Source: Rhizobium bangladeshense
GTDB lineage: Bacteria > Pseudomonadota > Alphaproteobacteria > Rhizobiales > Rhizobiaceae
Direction of reading: 5' to 3'
Length of the DNA stretch: 64,000 bases
Assembly (NCBI RefSeq): GCF_017357245.1
Contig: NZ_CP071614.1
Span: 124,001 to 188,000, forward strand
Part shown: positions 52,530 to 60,947 of the stretch, in pieces
Layout: every line of letters begins with the position of its first letter
Numbering within the stretch: position 1 is the first letter of the stretch
Made by a program: the position numbers and the translations under genes
Notes under the pieces: model-generated
What the model saw: the letters and a program-made list of their open reading frames with translations, nothing else
Told to the model about the DNA's origin: nothing
Databases searched by the model: none

Positions 52530-54038
52530 TCACACCGACAGCCGGACGACGTTATAGGACAGCGGTTTCAGCGCCGCCCGCACCCGTCCGTCTTCGACCC
52601 TTGCGCTCTCGACCTTGGCGGGCACGACCGTTTCCGGCCGCCGCGCCGTGTTGACGGCTTCGAGATCGCCATGGCTCATTTCCACCTGTTCGATCAGGCG
52701 GGCGCCGCCGAAGCCTTCCAGCCGCACGTCGAGATCGAGCGCCGTATCCGGATGGCGGTTGACGGCAAAGAAGGTCAGGCTCCTGCCATCCTCGGAATGC
52801 ACCGCCGAGACGTCGAGATAGGGAACCTCGTTCTCCTCGTCGCTGTCATAGGTCGGGCCGTCGACGACGAGCTGCAGCGCCGTGCCGCGGCCATATCTGG
52901 AGGCGTAGTAGAAGGGATAATAGATCGTCTGGCGCCAGGCGGCACCGCCGTCCTCGGTCATGATAGGGGCGATGACGTTGACGAGCTGGGCGATGCAGGC
53001 GATGCGCACCCGGTCGGAGCGGCGGATGAAGGTATTGAGGATGCCGCCAACCTGCAGCACGTCCTCGAAATTATAGATGTCTTCCAGCAGATGCGGCGCA
53101 TCCGGCCATTCGTCACGCGCCAGGATCTCCTTGTCCTGCTGGTTGGAATGATACCAGACGTTCCACTCGTCGAAGGAAATGCCGATCGTCTTCTTCGAGC
53201 GCTTCTTCGCCTTGATGTAATCGATCACGCCGCCGATGGTGGTGATGTAGCGGTCGAGCTTCGTCGCCCGGGCAAGGTAGTTCAGCGTGTTCTTCTCGCG
53301 GTTGGCGAAATACATATGCAGCGAGATGTAGTCGGCGCTGTCATAGCACTGGTCGAGAACCTCAGCCTCCCATTGAGGATAGGTCTTCATGTCGGAATTG
53401 GACGAGCCGCAGACGACGAGCTCGAGCGACTTGTCGAAGCCGCGCATGGCTTTCGCCGTCTCGTCCGCCAGCCGGCCATATTCATAGGCCGATTTGTGGC
53501 CGACCTGCCAGGGGCCGTCCATCTCGTTGCCGAGGCACCAGAGCTTGACATCATGCGGATTGGACCAGCCGTGCTTGCGGCGCAGGTCCGACCAGTAGGT
53601 GCCGCCGGGATGATTGCAATATTCCAGGAAATTGCGGGCGGCATCGAGACCGCGCGATCCTAGATTCACGGCGAGCATCGGCTTGGTATTGGCCTTCTTG
53701 CACCAGTCGACGAATTCGTTGACGCCGACCTGGTTGGCTTCGCGGGTGCGCCAGGCAAGGTCGAGGCGAACCGGGCGCTCCGACCGCGGGCCGACGCCGT
53801 CTTCCCAATTATAGGCCGAGACGAAATTGCCGCCGGGATAACGGCAGTAAGGCGTGTCGAGCTCACGCACCAGGTCGAGCACGTCGCGTCGGAAGCCGTC
53901 TTCATCAGCGGTGGGATGTCCGGGCTCGTAGATTCCGCCGTAGATCGCTCTGCCGAGATGCTCGAGAAACGAGCTGTAGAGCCTGGCGTCAATGGTCGCG
54001 ATGCGAAAATCGCGGTGGGCAACGACATTCGTCTTCAA
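52530..54038 (-). CDS. GH51 alpha-L-arabinofuranosidase
   Basis: A 502-residue cytoplasmic glycosidase that removes terminal alpha-L-arabinofuranosyl units. The acid/base Glu is in CLGNEMDGPW (near residue 172) and the nucleophile Glu in ISFDEWNVWY (near 291). PYCRYPGGNFVSAYNWEDG is the usual GH51 N-terminal signature, and a C-terminal beta domain follows. I choose TTG at 54038, four bases after GGGAGGATCC, over ATG 54062, which lacks such a site. No signal peptide is seen, so it would act on oligosaccharides brought in by the adjacent importer. Confidence 0.92.
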   Translation of the reverse strand: MKTNVVAHRDFRIATIDARLYSSFLEHLGRAIYGGIYEPGHPTADEDGFRRDVLDLVRELDTPYCRYPGGNFVSAYNWEDGVGPRSERPVRLDLAWRTREANQVGVNEFVDWCKKANTKPMLAVNLGSRGLDAARNFLEYCNHPGGTYWSDLRRKHGWSNPHDVKLWCLGNEMDGPWQVGHKSAYEYGRLADETAKAMRGFDKSLELVVCGSSNSDMKTYPQWEAEVLDQCYDSADYISLHMYFANREKNTLNYLARATKLDRYITTIGGVIDYIKAKKRSKKTIGISFDEWNVWYHSNQQDKEILARDEWPDAPHLLEDIYNFEDVLQVGGILNTFIRRSDRVRIACIAQLVNVIAPIMTEDGGAAWRQTIYYPFYYASRYGRGTALQLVVDGPTYDSDEENEVPYLDVSAVHSEDGRSLTFFAVNRHPDTALDLDVRLEGFGGARLIEQVEMSHGDLEAVNTARRPETVVPAKVESARVEDGRVRAALKPLSYNVVRLSV

Positions 54039-54248
54039 CGGATCCTCCCGTTTATGTATCAAGAATTTTGTTTTCTTGCCCCTAACTTGATATCAGGAAT
54101 GTCGTGATGTCAACCAAATCGCCGATTTAATCATACAAATGCAGATCCGACAGAAAGATGTTCGGATTCAATACCTTGGTAAAATTTAGCGGCTGCTGAA
54201 ATTCGAAATAAATGCGATTTTCAAATCAGGATATCCGATACTATAAAA
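54039..54248. promoter_or_regulatory. AT-rich promoter region upstream of the arabinofuranosidase
   Basis: This AT-rich stretch lies between the regulator stop (54249) and the arabinofuranosidase start. On the minus strand TTGACA (54108-54113) is followed after 15 bases by TATCAA (54087-54092), or after 17 by TCAAGT. A short palindrome TGATATCA overlaps the downstream box and could bind the regulator. I did not find a second full copy of the operator at 55186. Confidence 0.4.
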
Positions 54249-55172
54249 TCAGACATGCAGCCGCATGATGATGTCGCGGCCGTGATTGCCGAAGCCGCGG
54301 CCGAAGATGTTCACGCCACCGGTATGGCCGGCATTCTCGGCGATGCCGACCCGCAGCCGGATCGACGAATGCTGGCCGAGCGCCAGATCGCTGAGCGTGA
54401 CATTCGAGGCCGCCACCCCGTCGATGAAGGTGCCGCGCGTCGAGATCCGCCAGGTCTTCATCATGCCATATTGCGAACCCTCGAGCTTCCACCAGGCCGG
54501 CGTGAAGGCGCCGCGCTTGTCGCCGTAATCGCCCGGCGACGTCCATGTGCCGATCGCCATGCCGTTGACCCAGAGGGTGATGTCGGATGGCCAGTCCGGA
54601 TTGGTGCCAGGCACCTCGGACGACAGCTCCAGCGCAAATTCGATGGCGCGTATATCCTTGTTCAAGACCTTGGCATTGTTAGGAAATTTATACTCGACAT
54701 AGCCGCGGCCGAACCAGACGAGGCCGGCCTGCATGCGCTGCGGATCGAGGAAATAATCGGGCACATCGAGCGGGCCGATGACGCTCTCGGTGGAGCAGAG
54801 ACCGCAGGGCGCGTGCACGTCGCAGCTCGTATAGAGCCCCACAGGCATCTCCACCTCGATGATATTGTTGGCCCTCTGTGCCGCGCTTTCCTCGAAACTG
54901 ATCAGGATCTCGCTATAGACCGCCGAGCAGATCTTCTGGTTCCCCTTGCGCGCCTTGGCGAGCCGCGAATCCACCAGCCCCGCATCTTCCAGGATCTGAA
55001 TACCGGTCGCGACGGTGGATTGCGGAAGGGAAAGCGCCTGGGCGATATCGTTGATGTTGAGCGGCCCCTTGGCGCAGAGCAGCTTCAAAATCTCGATCCG
55101 CGCCGGCGCCGAAAGCGCCCGTATCGCCTCCCCATTCTCGCCGGCAGCGATCGTCAAAAACGAACGTTCCAT
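54249..55172 (-). CDS. ArsR-type regulator with large C-terminal sensor domain
   Basis: A 307-residue protein. The N-terminal 80 residues are a winged helix of ArsR type (ALSAPARIEILKLL, INDIAQALSLPQSTVATGIQ). The C-terminal 200 residues are beta-rich and hold a Cys cluster, TSCDVHAPCGLCS (Cys117, 123, 126), then a jelly-roll-like end (GVNIFGRGFGNHGRDI). Regulators of this form occur next to glycoside hydrolase loci in rhizobia and may sense sugars directly. The perfect inverted repeat at 55186-55215 lies 14 bases before its start and is probably its own operator. Confidence 0.8.
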   Translation of the reverse strand: MERSFLTIAAGENGEAIRALSAPARIEILKLLCAKGPLNINDIAQALSLPQSTVATGIQILEDAGLVDSRLAKARKGNQKICSAVYSEILISFEESAAQRANNIIEVEMPVGLYTSCDVHAPCGLCSTESVIGPLDVPDYFLDPQRMQAGLVWFGRGYVEYKFPNNAKVLNKDIRAIEFALELSSEVPGTNPDWPSDITLWVNGMAIGTWTSPGDYGDKRGAFTPAWWKLEGSQYGMMKTWRISTRGTFIDGVAASNVTLSDLALGQHSSIRLRVGIAENAGHTGGVNIFGRGFGNHGRDIIMRLHV

Positions 55173-55185
55173 CAGTTCCCCATGG

Positions 55186-55215
55186 TTTTCCGATAAAATG
55201 ATGTATATCGGAAAA
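55186..55215. promoter_or_regulatory. Perfect 10-base inverted repeat, operator of ArsR-type regulator
   Basis: TTTTCCGATA (55186-55195) and TATCGGAAAA (55206-55215) are exact reverse complements separated by 10 bases, giving arm centres two helical turns apart, as fits a dimeric winged-helix protein. It sits 14-43 bases upstream of the regulator ATG at 55172, a position suited to autorepression. Confidence 0.7.
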
Positions 55216-55498
55216 TATGATACGGCAAGGGGGAGGGAACGGTTTGAACGATTTTGCGATCGGCAAGCAGGTCTGGCATCGGCTGCCGATGCGGAATGTC
55301 GAACTCATCGCGCCCCGCCGCGGCGGGAAGCGCATCGGCGAGGTTGCGTAATACCGGCTCCTTGATCGCAAGTGCCGTATTGCGATGTGCGAAGGTGATC
55401 GGCTGACCACCCGACGGACCCGGTCCTTGTAGAAGATGCTGGTGCGTCCCTGAGATGATCGCACCGATGCCTCGGCTAGGTTGCGGCAGAGAAGCGCT
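55216..55498. other. Intergenic region with possible gene remnant
   Basis: No gene is called between the operator and the stop at 55499. On the minus strand one frame reads GGQPITFAHRNTALAIKEPV and then DEFDIPHRQPMPDLLADRK, which looks protein-like but has no start or ribosome-binding site and may be a remnant of a deleted gene. The opposite strand shows nothing. Confidence 0.35.
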
Positions 55499-56218
55499 TC
55501 ATTCGAAGCGGAAGTCGGAAAGGTCGACCGATACGATCAGCGGCGCTGCCAGAGGTGTATTGTTCGAGCCGCGCGGGAAGATGCGCATCCTTGATGGGAG
55601 AGAAATTCCGTCGATCTCGACGTAATCGGTGAGATAGCGTGCAGCGGCATTGCGACCTTGGATGTCCACTTCATAGTAATGCCGGACCAAAAGCCCCTCG
55701 GGATTGAAGTAGAACGTCTGTGCCCTGCTATGGGTGGCGATATCGTCCGGGAAGCAGACGTGCAGACGGCGCCAGGTCTCTCCGTTTTCCTGCCAGGGCT
55801 CGATCTCATCAGAGACGACACCCGGCCGCTTCAGGATGAAGGGTGAGGTCAAATAGGTCCACATTGTGTAACCGGCAAAGTATGCCACTTGTGGATTGCT
55901 CCAGTGGGTTTCCATTTCATAACCTTCGAAGGAACTCCGTGGATCGACGAGTTCTTCGACGACGGCCCCGTCAGGAGTCCCTATCGCCACACGGCTCGGT
56001 GTGAACACGGAATGGTTCATGGTCGGGGCAAAGGGCCAATGCGAAACGCGTTCGTCCCTGAGGTCCACGCGAACATGACAATCTTCCAGGACCGTGGGCT
56101 TGCCTTTTAGGCCCCAGAGAATGCCCCCCTGATGCAGCTTCGCCGTCAGCGATGAAAAGGCGTTGAAACGGTCGAAGCCGCCGTGCGCCCGAGTGGCAAG
56201 ATCGACGAGATTGGTCAT
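55499..56218 (-). CDS. Unknown 239-residue protein, paralogue of 56646-57365
   Basis: I do not recognise the family. The protein opens LVDLATRAHGGFDRFNAFSS and has many beta-strand-like segments, with conserved-looking GGILWGLKG, DPRSSFEGYEMETHW, QVAYFAGYTMWTYL and the end RIFPRGS...VSVDLSDFRFE. No signal peptide or membrane segment is evident. It shares all these blocks and its exact length with the gene at 56646, so the two arose by duplication. The layout resembles lipid- or sterol-binding beta proteins, but this is only an impression. It overlaps the stop of the HbpS-like gene by four bases. Confidence 0.7.
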   Translation of the reverse strand: MTNLVDLATRAHGGFDRFNAFSSLTAKLHQGGILWGLKGKPTVLEDCHVRVDLRDERVSHWPFAPTMNHSVFTPSRVAIGTPDGAVVEELVDPRSSFEGYEMETHWSNPQVAYFAGYTMWTYLTSPFILKRPGVVSDEIEPWQENGETWRRLHVCFPDDIATHSRAQTFYFNPEGLLVRHYYEVDIQGRNAAARYLTDYVEIDGISLPSRMRIFPRGSNNTPLAAPLIVSVDLSDFRFE

Positions 56219-56643
56219 GATATCTTCCTGTCTGTTCTGTCCTTGAATGCTGCCACGGCGGCTTCTGCGATCGCGACATCCTGTTCGATGCGGCCACCGC
56301 TAATGCCGACAGCCCCGATGATGCTCTCTCCCGATCGCACCGGAAGTCCGCCGCCGAGAATGACGTATTTGCCGCCGGCCACATTGTTCACGGCGAAGAG
56401 AGGCTCTCCAGGCTGGATCATCGGGACGAAGGTTGCTGACGGCGCCTGGAAGGCGCGCGCTGTGTGCGCTTTTCCAACTGCGAGGTCGAAGCCTCCTGGC
56501 CATGCATCATCCATCCGCGCGGCGGCGATGAGATTGCCGCCCTGGTCGAGGACGGCAATGGTCGCCTTGACGCCAATTTCCCTGGCGCAAGTTTCAGCGG
56601 CGGCGATCATGTGTCGCGCGGCGCTTAGTTCAAGAAGCGTCAT
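56215..56643 (-). CDS. GlcG/HbpS family heme-binding-like protein
   Basis: A 142-residue protein of the HbpS/GlcG type, with typical EIGVKATIAVLDQGGNLIAA, GKAHTARAF and GGLPVRSGESIIGAVGISGG. Relatives bind haem or cobalamin-like ligands, or act as accessory proteins in catabolic operons; their biochemical role is often unclear. It lies between the two paralogous 239-residue genes and overlaps the upstream end of one of them (ATGA). Confidence 0.85.
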   Translation of the reverse strand: MTLLELSAARHMIAAAETCAREIGVKATIAVLDQGGNLIAAARMDDAWPGGFDLAVGKAHTARAFQAPSATFVPMIQPGEPLFAVNNVAGGKYVILGGGLPVRSGESIIGAVGISGGRIEQDVAIAEAAVAAFKDRTDRKIS

Positions 56644-56645
56644 GT

Positions 56646-57365
56646 CTAACGGAGCTCAATGTCGGAGATGTCGATGGAGACGACCAGGGGTTCGGCAAGG
56701 CTGCTGCCATCCGGCTGGCGTGGATAGATGCGGCGTTCGGTGGGGAACCTGATGCCCTGCACCTCGACGTAGCCGCCGATGTAATGCGCTCCCGGCGTGT
56801 CGCCCGCGATTTCGACGTCGTAGTCGTGCCGCTTCAGAAGACCTGCCTCGTCTACATAGAGCGTTTGGACCGCGCTATGAGTGGCGACCGCGTGCGGAAA
56901 CGTCACCTTCAGCCGATGCCATGTCTCGCCTTTCTCTTGCCAGTCGCCAGCCTCTTCGCTGACGACGCCGGGTGCGGCGAGCAGGAAGGGGATGTTGAAA
57001 TAGGTCCACATGGCAATGCCTGCGAAATATGCGAGCTGCGGTTCCGACCACGGGGTCTCCAGCTTATGACCTGCGAAGGAGCTGCGCGGATCGGAAAGAT
57101 CCTCCAGAACCTTGCCGGACGAATCCTTGAGTGTAACGCGACCCGGTTCGAAGCGGCTGCTCTTGCCCTCCGGTCCGAACGGCGCATGGGAGGCCCATTC
57201 CTCACCAAGGCCGACGGTGACATTGGTCTCGTCGAGCTTGCCGCCGTGACCCTTCAGTCCCCAGAGAGCACCGCCTTGGCTCAGGTGAGCGCGCAGGGTG
57301 GAAAACTTCTTCCAGGTCTCGAGACCGCCATGAGCGTCGATGATCTTCTTTGCGAGAGCATTCAT
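56646..57365 (-). CDS. Unknown 239-residue protein, paralogue of 55499-56218
   Basis: Same length and block pattern as the gene at 55499: IDAHGGLETWKKFSTLRAHL, GGALWGLKGHGG, DPRSSFAGHKLETPW, QLAYFAGIAMWTYF, and the ending RIYPRQPDGSSLAEPLVVSI. I do not recognise a family name. It starts 24 bases after the hydrolase stop and precedes the HbpS-like gene by two bases. Keeping two copies suggests hetero-oligomers or two related ligands. Confidence 0.7.
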   Translation of the reverse strand: MNALAKKIIDAHGGLETWKKFSTLRAHLSQGGALWGLKGHGGKLDETNVTVGLGEEWASHAPFGPEGKSSRFEPGRVTLKDSSGKVLEDLSDPRSSFAGHKLETPWSEPQLAYFAGIAMWTYFNIPFLLAAPGVVSEEAGDWQEKGETWHRLKVTFPHAVATHSAVQTLYVDEAGLLKRHDYDVEIAGDTPGAHYIGGYVEVQGIRFPTERRIYPRQPDGSSLAEPLVVSIDISDIELR

Positions 57366-57389
57366 TATGGTTTCCTTTCAATTCGATTG

Positions 57390-58220
57390 TCACCTGTCGA
57401 GGAAGGTCTTCACATGCGCGACGAAGGTTTGCGCATATTGGAAGAGGGCGCCGTGTCCGGAATCCGGGTAGATGATCAGGGTGGCGTCGCTCATCGCCTT
57501 GAACATCTCGTAGGCATTGACCGATGGAAACATCGTGTCATCGCTGCCATGGACGATAAGCGTCGGCTGTTTGATCGCCTTCAGCAACCCGTGATCGGGA
57601 TCCTGTTCAGCACACCATGCGATGATCGATCTCGCCTGCGGCTCGCTTATGGCTTCGCCGCTGTCGGGATCGCGGTCCTGCGTTCTGGCCAGCGCTCGGT
57701 TGACGAACGCCTCACCTGCGAGCTGGCTCTTCTTCGACGACGTGAAAAACAGCGGTAGCCGGACATCTCGTGCGTTCTTGGCGAGAGCGCCCTCGACGAC
57801 CTGCAGAAGATGCTCTTCGCCGCCTCTGGGCGCGCTTCCCGCGACGATCATCTTGCGCACCTTTAACGTGGCGCGCGACGCCATGATCTGGGCGAGAAAT
57901 CCGCCGAGCGAGAAGCCCAGAAGATCGACCTCGTCGAAGCCCAGAGCTCTTATGAAAGTCTCGGCATCGGCCGCCTGCTGCCCGACATTGTCCGGGACAG
58001 TGCCGGAGGAAGCGCCAACACCAGCGTTGTCGAACACGATAATGTTCCGGTCGGTCGCCAACCCGTTGACGACTGCCGGGTCCCAGGAATCAATCGTCCC
58101 CGTAAAGTGTTGCAGCAAAATGAGCGGCGTTCCGGTATCCGGGCCGAGACGGCGATAGGCGAAGCGAATTCCGCCTGTTTCGAGATATTCCGTTGGTGCA
58201 GTTTCCAGGGAAACAGCCAT
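57390..58220 (-). CDS. Alpha/beta-fold hydrolase
   Basis: A 276-residue hydrolase. The nucleophile elbow is GFSLGG (LLGFSLGGFLAQIM), the oxyanion region LILLQHFTGTIDSWDP, the acid Asp in IVHGSDDTMFPS and the His in YPDSGHGALFQ. This makes a complete Ser-Asp-His triad of the haloperoxidase/esterase type. Its substrate is unknown. It is part of the minus-strand cluster from 59335, probably under HxlR control. Confidence 0.88.
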   Translation of the reverse strand: MAVSLETAPTEYLETGGIRFAYRRLGPDTGTPLILLQHFTGTIDSWDPAVVNGLATDRNIIVFDNAGVGASSGTVPDNVGQQAADAETFIRALGFDEVDLLGFSLGGFLAQIMASRATLKVRKMIVAGSAPRGGEEHLLQVVEGALAKNARDVRLPLFFTSSKKSQLAGEAFVNRALARTQDRDPDSGEAISEPQARSIIAWCAEQDPDHGLLKAIKQPTLIVHGSDDTMFPSVNAYEMFKAMSDATLIIYPDSGHGALFQYAQTFVAHVKTFLDR

Positions 58221-58351
58221 TTCACTTCCTTTCAGCGTGGAGGATTGGTAGCGGCCGGTGATAGCGCCGCCGGGGATGGGCTCTGCGCCATGGCAGGGCG
58301 AGGCTCCTGCATGTCGTCTCGGAGGAATGGTGCCGGCCCCTCATCGGTCGG

Positions 58352-59335
58352 CTATCGGCTGACATCGACCAGGGTTCGCCCGCGGACATGGCCTGCCAGC
58401 ATCTGGCTTACCACCTCGGGCACATCGGCGAGGCCAACCTCGGACACGGTCGAGGCAAGCTTCCCGAGATCGAGATCGGTGGCAAGGCGCTGCCACGCCC
58501 GCTCGCGAACGGCTCGAGGGGCGTATACTGAATCGATGCCTGCCAGCATTACCCCACGAAGGATGAAGGGAAGCACGCTCGCCGGAAGATCCCTGCCGCC
58601 GACAAAGCCACAGGTCGTGACAACGCCCGCATAGGCTGTCTGTGCCAGGATGTTTGCCAGCGAGCGCCCACCCACTGCATCGATCGCCCCGGCCCAGCGC
58701 TCCGTTGAAATCGGGGGTCCCCCGGCGGAGAGTGTCGACCTGTCGATCAATGAAGTTGCTCCGAGTCCCTTCAGGTAAGGCGCCTCGCTCGGCTTGCCGG
58801 TAGAGGCGACCACGCGGTAGCCGAGCTTCGAAAGGAGCGCGATGGCAATCGAACCTACGCCACCGGAGGCACCGGTAACCAAAATATCGCCACGCGCAGG
58901 CGAGATGCCGCCATGCTCAAGCGCAAGCACGCTTAGCATCGCGGTGAACCCGGCGGTCCCGATCGCCATCGCATCGCGCGTCGAAATCGATTGCGGCAAC
59001 TTCACGAGCCAGTCGCCGGGAACTCGTGCCCTCTGGGAGAACCCGCCGTGATGCGTCTGGCCGAGGCCCCACCCGGTCGCGACGACCTTGTCGCCGGGTG
59101 AATAGCGCGGATCCAGAGAAGTTACGACCGTTCCGGCGAAGTCGATACCGGTTATGAGCGGAAAGGTTTTGATGATGTCATGGCCGGCCAGCGCAATGGC
59201 GTCCTTGTAGTTCACCGTCGACCACTCGACAGCGACCGAGACCTCGTCCTCGGTCAGGAATTCATCCGAAACCGTCTCTACGGTGGCAGTCATGATATCA
59301 CCGCTCTGCCTTGCGACAATTGCTTGAAAAGACAC
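58352..59335 (-). CDS. Medium-chain NADPH-dependent oxidoreductase, AcuI/YhdH type
   Basis: A 327-residue zinc-independent MDR enzyme. The core shows NYKDAIALAG, PLITGIDFAGTV, the nucleotide-binding ILVTGASGGVGSIAIALLSKLGY and SVYAPRAVRERAW, following YhdH and acryloyl-CoA reductase AcuI. I choose GTG at 59335 (GAGGAAG upstream) because the resulting SFQAIVARQ matches the usual N-terminal strand, whereas ATG 59293 would remove it. It is the first gene of the cluster and is divergent from the HxlR regulator, a common arrangement for electrophile-response reductases. Confidence 0.87.
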   Translation of the reverse strand: MSFQAIVARQSGDIMTATVETVSDEFLTEDEVSVAVEWSTVNYKDAIALAGHDIIKTFPLITGIDFAGTVVTSLDPRYSPGDKVVATGWGLGQTHHGGFSQRARVPGDWLVKLPQSISTRDAMAIGTAGFTAMLSVLALEHGGISPARGDILVTGASGGVGSIAIALLSKLGYRVVASTGKPSEAPYLKGLGATSLIDRSTLSAGGPPISTERWAGAIDAVGGRSLANILAQTAYAGVVTTCGFVGGRDLPASVLPFILRGVMLAGIDSVYAPRAVRERAWQRLATDLDLGKLASTVSEVGLADVPEVVSQMLAGHVRGRTLVDVSR

Positions 59336-59414
59336 TCCGCGCTTCCTCGCTCGTGGACACGGTGCCATTTAAGCCGATCTGGAAGTCGTTGAAAGAATGC
59401 ACAATTACAGCCTA

Positions 59415-59434
59415 TACTATCATGGATGTAAGTA
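59415..59434. promoter_or_regulatory. Candidate HxlR operator
   Basis: In the 120-base divergent region, TACT (59415-59418) and AGTA (59431-59434) bracket a partly symmetric core ATCATGGAT. The TACT-N12-AGTA form resembles sites of HxlR-type thiol/quinone sensors. It lies 22 bases before the regulator ATG and upstream of the reductase gene, so it could control both directions. Confidence 0.4.
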
Positions 59435-59455
59435 AGGCGCTGAGAGGCAGCTGAG

Positions 59456-59857
59456 ATGAGACCGAAGCGTTTGGAGCCCAAGAGCGGCTGTGCTGCTGAA
59501 TTGACGATGTCGGTGATCGGCGGACTTTGGAAGCCCACAATCCTCGTCAACTTGCTCATGGGCAAGAAGCGGTTCATGGAACTGTGCCGCCTGATACCGG
59601 ACGCCACGCATCGGGTGTTGACGCTGCAACTGCGTGAGCTCGAAGCCGACGGATTGGTGACACGCCGCGTCTTTGCGGAGGTTCCGCCGCGTGTGGAGTA
59701 CGAGGCGACCGAGCTGGCAAGATCGGTCGCACCAATTCTGGCGAGTCTGCGCGACTGGGGAAACGCATTCCGAGACAATCAGCAGAGGCTCCCCGAACTT
59801 GAACCCTATTGCCCGGCAGAAGAGTTGGAGGCGGCGACCGCCTCGGCAGCAAGCTGA
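59456..59857 (+). CDS. HxlR family transcriptional regulator
   Basis: A 133-residue winged-helix protein. It shows the HxlR pattern CAAELTMSVIGGLWKPTILVNLL, then RFMELCRLIPDATHRVLTLQLRELEADGLVTR and EVPPRVEYEATELARSV (quoted in part). Cys12 sits just before the first helix, where redox-sensing members such as YodB and HypR keep their sensor Cys; Cys46 and Cys122 are also present. It is divergent from the AcuI-like gene and probably represses the whole 59335-55499 cluster in the absence of an electrophile or quinone. Confidence 0.88.
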   Translation: MRPKRLEPKSGCAAELTMSVIGGLWKPTILVNLLMGKKRFMELCRLIPDATHRVLTLQLRELEADGLVTRRVFAEVPPRVEYEATELARSVAPILASLRDWGNAFRDNQQRLPELEPYCPAEELEAATASAAS

Positions 59858-60057
59858 CCCGGAAAGGCTCCCGGCTTTTCGGATTTCGATATGGGAGCCT
59901 CAAGCCGCTCAGACGGAAGACTGATCGAGGACCTCCACCGAATGAAGTGTTGGGGCCGAGTCTCACGCAGCTCCTATCGGTCGACCGAACAGAGGCCGAC
60001 CTTCTGCACGCATTCCAAGGCAAAACCGCTGCGCAATTTTGCGGAGACTGCTTGCCG
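59858..60057. other. Convergent gap between HxlR and PcaR genes
   Basis: Two hundred bases without a supported gene; the genes on either side end towards each other. Short frames exist on both strands but none has a ribosome site. No hairpin with a T-run was found. Confidence 0.35.
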
Positions 60058-60816
60058 TCAGCGGCGCAGCAGCGGCCGCAAGGCCGCCTGCGTTTCCTTC
60101 AGCAGCGGCAGATAGCGCTCCTTCATCTCGGCCGCCGACACGAGGGCGGCCGGGGCGCCGATATTGATCGCCGCGATCGTCTCGCCACGGTCGTTTTCGA
60201 CAGGCACGGCGATCGAGCAGAGGCCGATTTCCAGCTCCTGATCGATGATGGCGTAGCCCTCGGCGCGCACCCGGCGGAATTCTTCGATCAGTTCGTCCGG
60301 ATCGGTCTTGGTATTGGGTGTGTTCTGCATCAGCTCGCTCCTGGCGAGGATGGCGCGCGCCTCGCTCTCTGAAAGGGCTGATAGCAGCACCCGTCCCATC
60401 GAGGCGCAATAGGCGGGCAGGCGGCTGCCGGGGGTGAGATTGATCGACATGACGCGGCGCTGCGCGGCGCGGGCGATATAGACGATCTCGGTGCCGTCGA
60501 GCACCGAGGCCGAGGCGCTCTGGCCGGCCCTTTCCGAGAGAAGATCGAGATGCGGCTGCAACAGCGCCGGCAGCGGCGTTGCGGCAAGATAGGCATGGCC
60601 AAGCCGCAGGATCTTCGGCGTCAGCGTGAAGAACTTGCCGTCATAATCGGCATAACCGAGCTCGGCGAGCGTCAGCAGCGAACGGCGCACGGTGGCGCGG
60701 TCGAGCCCCGTCAGCTTCGCGGCCTCGGCGATCGACAGCCGCTGCCGTGTCTCGCCGAAGGCTTCGATGACTTTCAGGCCGCGGGCAAAGCCGCTGACGA
60801 AATCGGTTTCGCGCAT
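60058..60816 (-). CDS. pcaR: IclR family regulator, PcaR/PobR type
   Basis: A 252-residue regulator. The N-terminal IclR winged helix (FARGLKVIEAFGETRQRLSIAEAAKLTG..., recognition part LDRATVRRSLLTLAELGY) is followed by the ligand-binding domain (MSINLTPGSRLPAYCASMGRVLLS, quoted in part). PcaR-type regulators respond to beta-ketoadipate. ATG 60816 has GGAGGATCG upstream; the frame is open 16 codons further. It is divergent from pcaIJF with a clear palindromic site between them, so it probably activates those genes and represses itself. Confidence 0.85.
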   Translation of the reverse strand: MRETDFVSGFARGLKVIEAFGETRQRLSIAEAAKLTGLDRATVRRSLLTLAELGYADYDGKFFTLTPKILRLGHAYLAATPLPALLQPHLDLLSERAGQSASASVLDGTEIVYIARAAQRRVMSINLTPGSRLPAYCASMGRVLLSALSESEARAILARSELMQNTPNTKTDPDELIEEFRRVRAEGYAIIDQELEIGLCSIAVPVENDRGETIAAINIGAPAALVSAAEMKERYLPLLKETQAALRPLLRR

Positions 60817-60842
60817 GGGTACGATCCTCCACTCTATGTACC

Positions 60843-60885
60843 AGTTTGTGCGATATATGAACAAAAGTCAAATAACGCACAAACT
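60843..60885. promoter_or_regulatory. Long-spaced perfect inverted repeat, candidate PcaR site
   Basis: AGTTTGTGCG (60843-60852) and CGCACAAACT (60876-60885) are exact reverse complements separated by 23 AT-rich bases. They lie centrally between the divergent starts of pcaR (60816) and pcaI (60948). Arm centres are about three helical turns apart, so two dimers, or one tetramer as known for IclR proteins, could bind the same face. Confidence 0.65.
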
Positions 60886-60947
60886 ATCTTGCCGCTGCGT
60901 CTGTAACATTTTATTTCTGATGCAGAGGGCAGGCTGAGGAGATCCCC

